From: Solibacteraceae bacterium
GTDB lineage: Bacteria; Acidobacteriota; Terriglobia; Bryobacterales; Bryobacteraceae
Direction: 5' to 3'
Assembly (NCBI GenBank): GCA_026984795.1
Contig: JALSRK010000026.1
Coordinates: 1 to 64,000, forward strand
Length of the DNA stretch: 64,000 nt
A model generated the notes under the pieces. That model saw nothing but the letters and a program-made list of their open reading frames with translations. It was not told the DNA's origin and did not search any database. Positions 62,412 through 64,000 of this stretch are shown in pieces (within the stretch, counting starts at the first letter, position 1; each line of letters starts with the position of its first letter). The position numbers were made by a program, and so were the translations under genes.

Positions 62412-64000
62412 TCAGGCCACCACCTCCGCAGCGACGCGCTCAGTGACGAACGCCTCAATCACATCTCCGGGCTTGATGTCGTTGAAGTTCTCGAGCGATA
62501 CGCCGCACTCAAAGCCGGCTTTCACCTCGCTGGCGTCGTCCCGGAAACGTTTCAGAGAGGCCACCTTGCCCGTGTACACGACGACGTTGTCGCGGAGCAA
62601 CCGGACCTGGCTGTCCCGCCGGATGAAGCCCTCCTGGACGTAACAGCCGGCGACGGTGCCGACCTTGGAAATCCGGAAGACCTCCCGCACTTCGGCTCGG
62701 CCCTGGAACACCTCTTTGTAAACCGGCTCGAGCAGGCCGGCCATCGCTCGCTTGATCTCATCGGTGAGCTCGTAGATCACCGTATGGAGCCGGATGTCGA
62801 TCTTCTCCCGCTCGGCCAGCTCCGCCGCCCCACGCTCGGGCCGCACGTTAAAGCCGACAATGATGGCGTCGGAAGCCGTGGCCAGCAGTACGTCGCTCTC
62901 GGTGATCGCACCCACGCCGCTACGGATCACCTGGACTTTCACCTTCTCGGTGGAGAGTTTCTCGACCGCCTCCGAGATCACCTCCGCCGTGCCGCCGACA
63001 TCGGCCTTCAGGATGATGTTCAGCTCCTTGACCTCACCCTCGCGCAGCCGTTCGTGGAGCCGGTCCAGCGTGAGCCGCGAGGACCGGGCCATCTCCAGTT
63101 CGCGGGCCTTGTTCTCACGGTAGATCACCACCTGCTTGGCCTTGGCGGTGTCGGTGACCACTTGGAAGGTCTCGCCGACCTCCGGCAGGCTCTCCAGGCC
63201 CAATACCTCGACCGGCGTCGAGGGTCCGGCCTCCTTGACCTGCTGCCCGCGGTCGTCATACAGGGCGCGCACTTTGCCGTAAACACTGCCGCAAATGAAG
63301 TGGTCGCCGACCCGGAGCGTTCCGTTCCGCACCAGGACAGTGGCCACCGGGCCCCGGCCCCGGTCGAGCTTCGCTTCCAGCACGGTGGCCACGGCGGGCC
63401 GGTCCGGATTGGCTTTCAAGTCCCTCATCTCCGCCACCAGCAGGATCATCTCCAAGAGCAGGTCGAGGTTCTGTTTCGTCTTGGCGGAGACCGGGACCAT
63501 CACCGTGTCGCCTCCCCACTCTTCGGGCATCAGGCCGCGGTCGGAAAGCTGCTGTTTCACCCGCTCGGGCTCGGCATCCGGGCGGTCGATCTTGTTGATG
63601 GCGACGATGATGGGCACCCCGGCGGCCTTGGCGTGGTCGAGGGCCTCGAGCGTCTGCGGCATGACGCCGTCATCGGCGGCCACCACGAGAACTACGATGT
63701 CGGTAACCTTGGCCCCCCGCGCGCGCATCCTCGTGAAGGCTTCATGACCCGGCGTGTCGATGAAGACGATCTTGTGGCCGTCGTGCTCGATCTCAGAGGC
63801 GCCGATGTGCTGGGTAATGCCGCCTGCCTCCCGCTCAGCCACGCGGGACTCGCGGATCGCATCCAGCAGCGACGTCTTGCCATGGTCTACGTGGCCCATG
63901 ACGGTCACCACCGGGGGCCGGGGAACCAACGCCGTCTCATCGACGGTTTCCTGATCGACGTGGACCGCTTCTTCCTCGAAACTCACCTCGGTGGCCTTGG
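62412..64000 (-). CDS. infB: Translation initiation factor IF-2, C-terminal part
   Basis: The last ~529 codons of InfB; the N-terminal region lies beyond the right edge and the frame stays open to base 64000. IF-2 is the GTPase that brings initiator tRNA to the ribosome. The G domain is complete: G1 [10 protein letters not shown]3 DTPGHEAFT, and G4 NKID are visible, with [20 protein letters not shown] between them, followed by the domain II-IV segments and the C-terminal fMet-tRNA-binding region ending with [20 protein letters not shown]. The operon order infB-DUF503-rbfA is conserved. Confidence 0.96.
   Translation of the reverse strand, partial: KATEVSFEEEAVHVDQETVDETALVPRPPVVTVMGHVDHGKTSLLDAIRESRVAEREAGGITQHIGASEIEHDGHKIVFIDTPGHEAFTRMRARGAKVTDIVVLVVAADDGVMPQTLEALDHAKAAGVPIIVAINKIDRPDAEPERVKQQLSDRGLMPEEWGGDTVMVPVSAKTKQNLDLLLEMILLVAEMRDLKANPDRPAVATVLEAKLDRGRGPVATVLVRNGTLRVGDHFICGSVYGKVRALYDDRGQQVKEAGPSTPVEVLGLESLPEVGETFQVVTDTAKAKQVVIYRENKARELEMARSSRLTLDRLHERLREGEVKELNIILKADVGGTAEVISEAVEKLSTEKVKVQVIRSGVGAITESDVLLATASDAIIVGFNVRPERGAAELAEREKIDIRLHTVIYELTDEIKRAMAGLLEPVYKEVFQGRAEVREVFRISKVGTVAGCYVQEGFIRRDSQVRLLRDNVVVYTGKVASLKRFRDDASEVKAGFECGVSLENFNDIKPGDVIEAFVTERVAAEVVA

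Noticed and set aside
1-64000. CRISPR arrays, insertion sequences, integrases or phage genes
   Set aside because: None was seen: no regularly spaced repeats, no transposase-like protein, no terminal inverted repeats around a gene.

Overview
The window is 64 kb of high-GC chromosomal DNA, most likely from an Acidobacteriota bacterium of the Solibacter/Bryobacter type. The taxonomic hints are a TIGR03437-type domain protein (first described from Solibacter), an acidobacterial VWFA-related (TIGR03436-type) protein, CRTAC1/ASPIC-UnbV FG-GAP proteins, and many Tat-exported sugar enzymes. I see no insertion sequence, phage gene, integrase, CRISPR array or rRNA. Both ends cut through genes: a GH29 fucosidase at the left edge and infB at the right edge.

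Layout. 1-4.4 kb: fucosidase tail, Tat-exported sugar isomerase/epimerase, small membrane protein, TIGR03437 protein, SYLF protein. 4.6-10.5 kb: a leftward cluster of a DUF4038/DUF5060 glycosidase-like protein, tsaB, and an ABC-2 exporter (ATPase plus two permeases). 10.5-19.2 kb: Gfo/Idh/MocA oxidoreductase, metallo-beta-lactamase-fold hydrolase with miaA, a large secreted TPR protein, and a bifunctional fucokinase/fucose-1-phosphate guanylyltransferase. 19.3-26.5 kb: CocE/NonD hydrolase, ilvD, trxA, an unknown secreted protein, a second oxidoreductase, and an RlmI-type rRNA methyltransferase. 26.6-33.2 kb: a hemerythrin gene divergent from an operon of a membrane b/c-type multiheme cytochrome and two seven-repeat FG-GAP proteins; the shared promoter region holds two Crp/Fnr-like palindromes. 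33.2-41.7 kb: DUF2784, TPR protein, heparinase II/III-like protein, signal-bearing polysaccharide pyruvyl transferase-like protein, two ABM-domain proteins, iron alcohol dehydrogenase, DUF488 protein, class V aminotransferase. 41.7-51.1 kb: hrpB, tRNA-His, GH2 lipoprotein, a 527-bp gene-free structured intergenic region, VWFA-related protein, Tat-lipoprotein sulfatase. 51.2-57.5 kb: pheT, pheS and a translationally coupled unknown gene, an MFS transporter and an ADP-ribosylglycohydrolase. 57.7-64 kb: an unknown secreted protein, then leftward infB-DUF503-rbfA-apbE-hemE-hemG.

Themes. (a) Use of complex, probably sulfated and fucosylated glycans: GH29, GH2, sulfatase, heparinase II/III-like lyase, DUF4038 glycosidase-like protein, two Gfo/Idh/MocA proteins, a sugar isomerase and the fucose kinase/pyrophosphorylase. 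(b) A redox module in which a hemerythrin and a b/c cytochrome plus propeller proteins appear to share paired operators placed at about -41.5 from each predicted start. (c) Housekeeping genes (tsaB, miaA, ilvD, trxA, pheST, infB-rbfA, haem synthesis) interleaved with these accessory genes.
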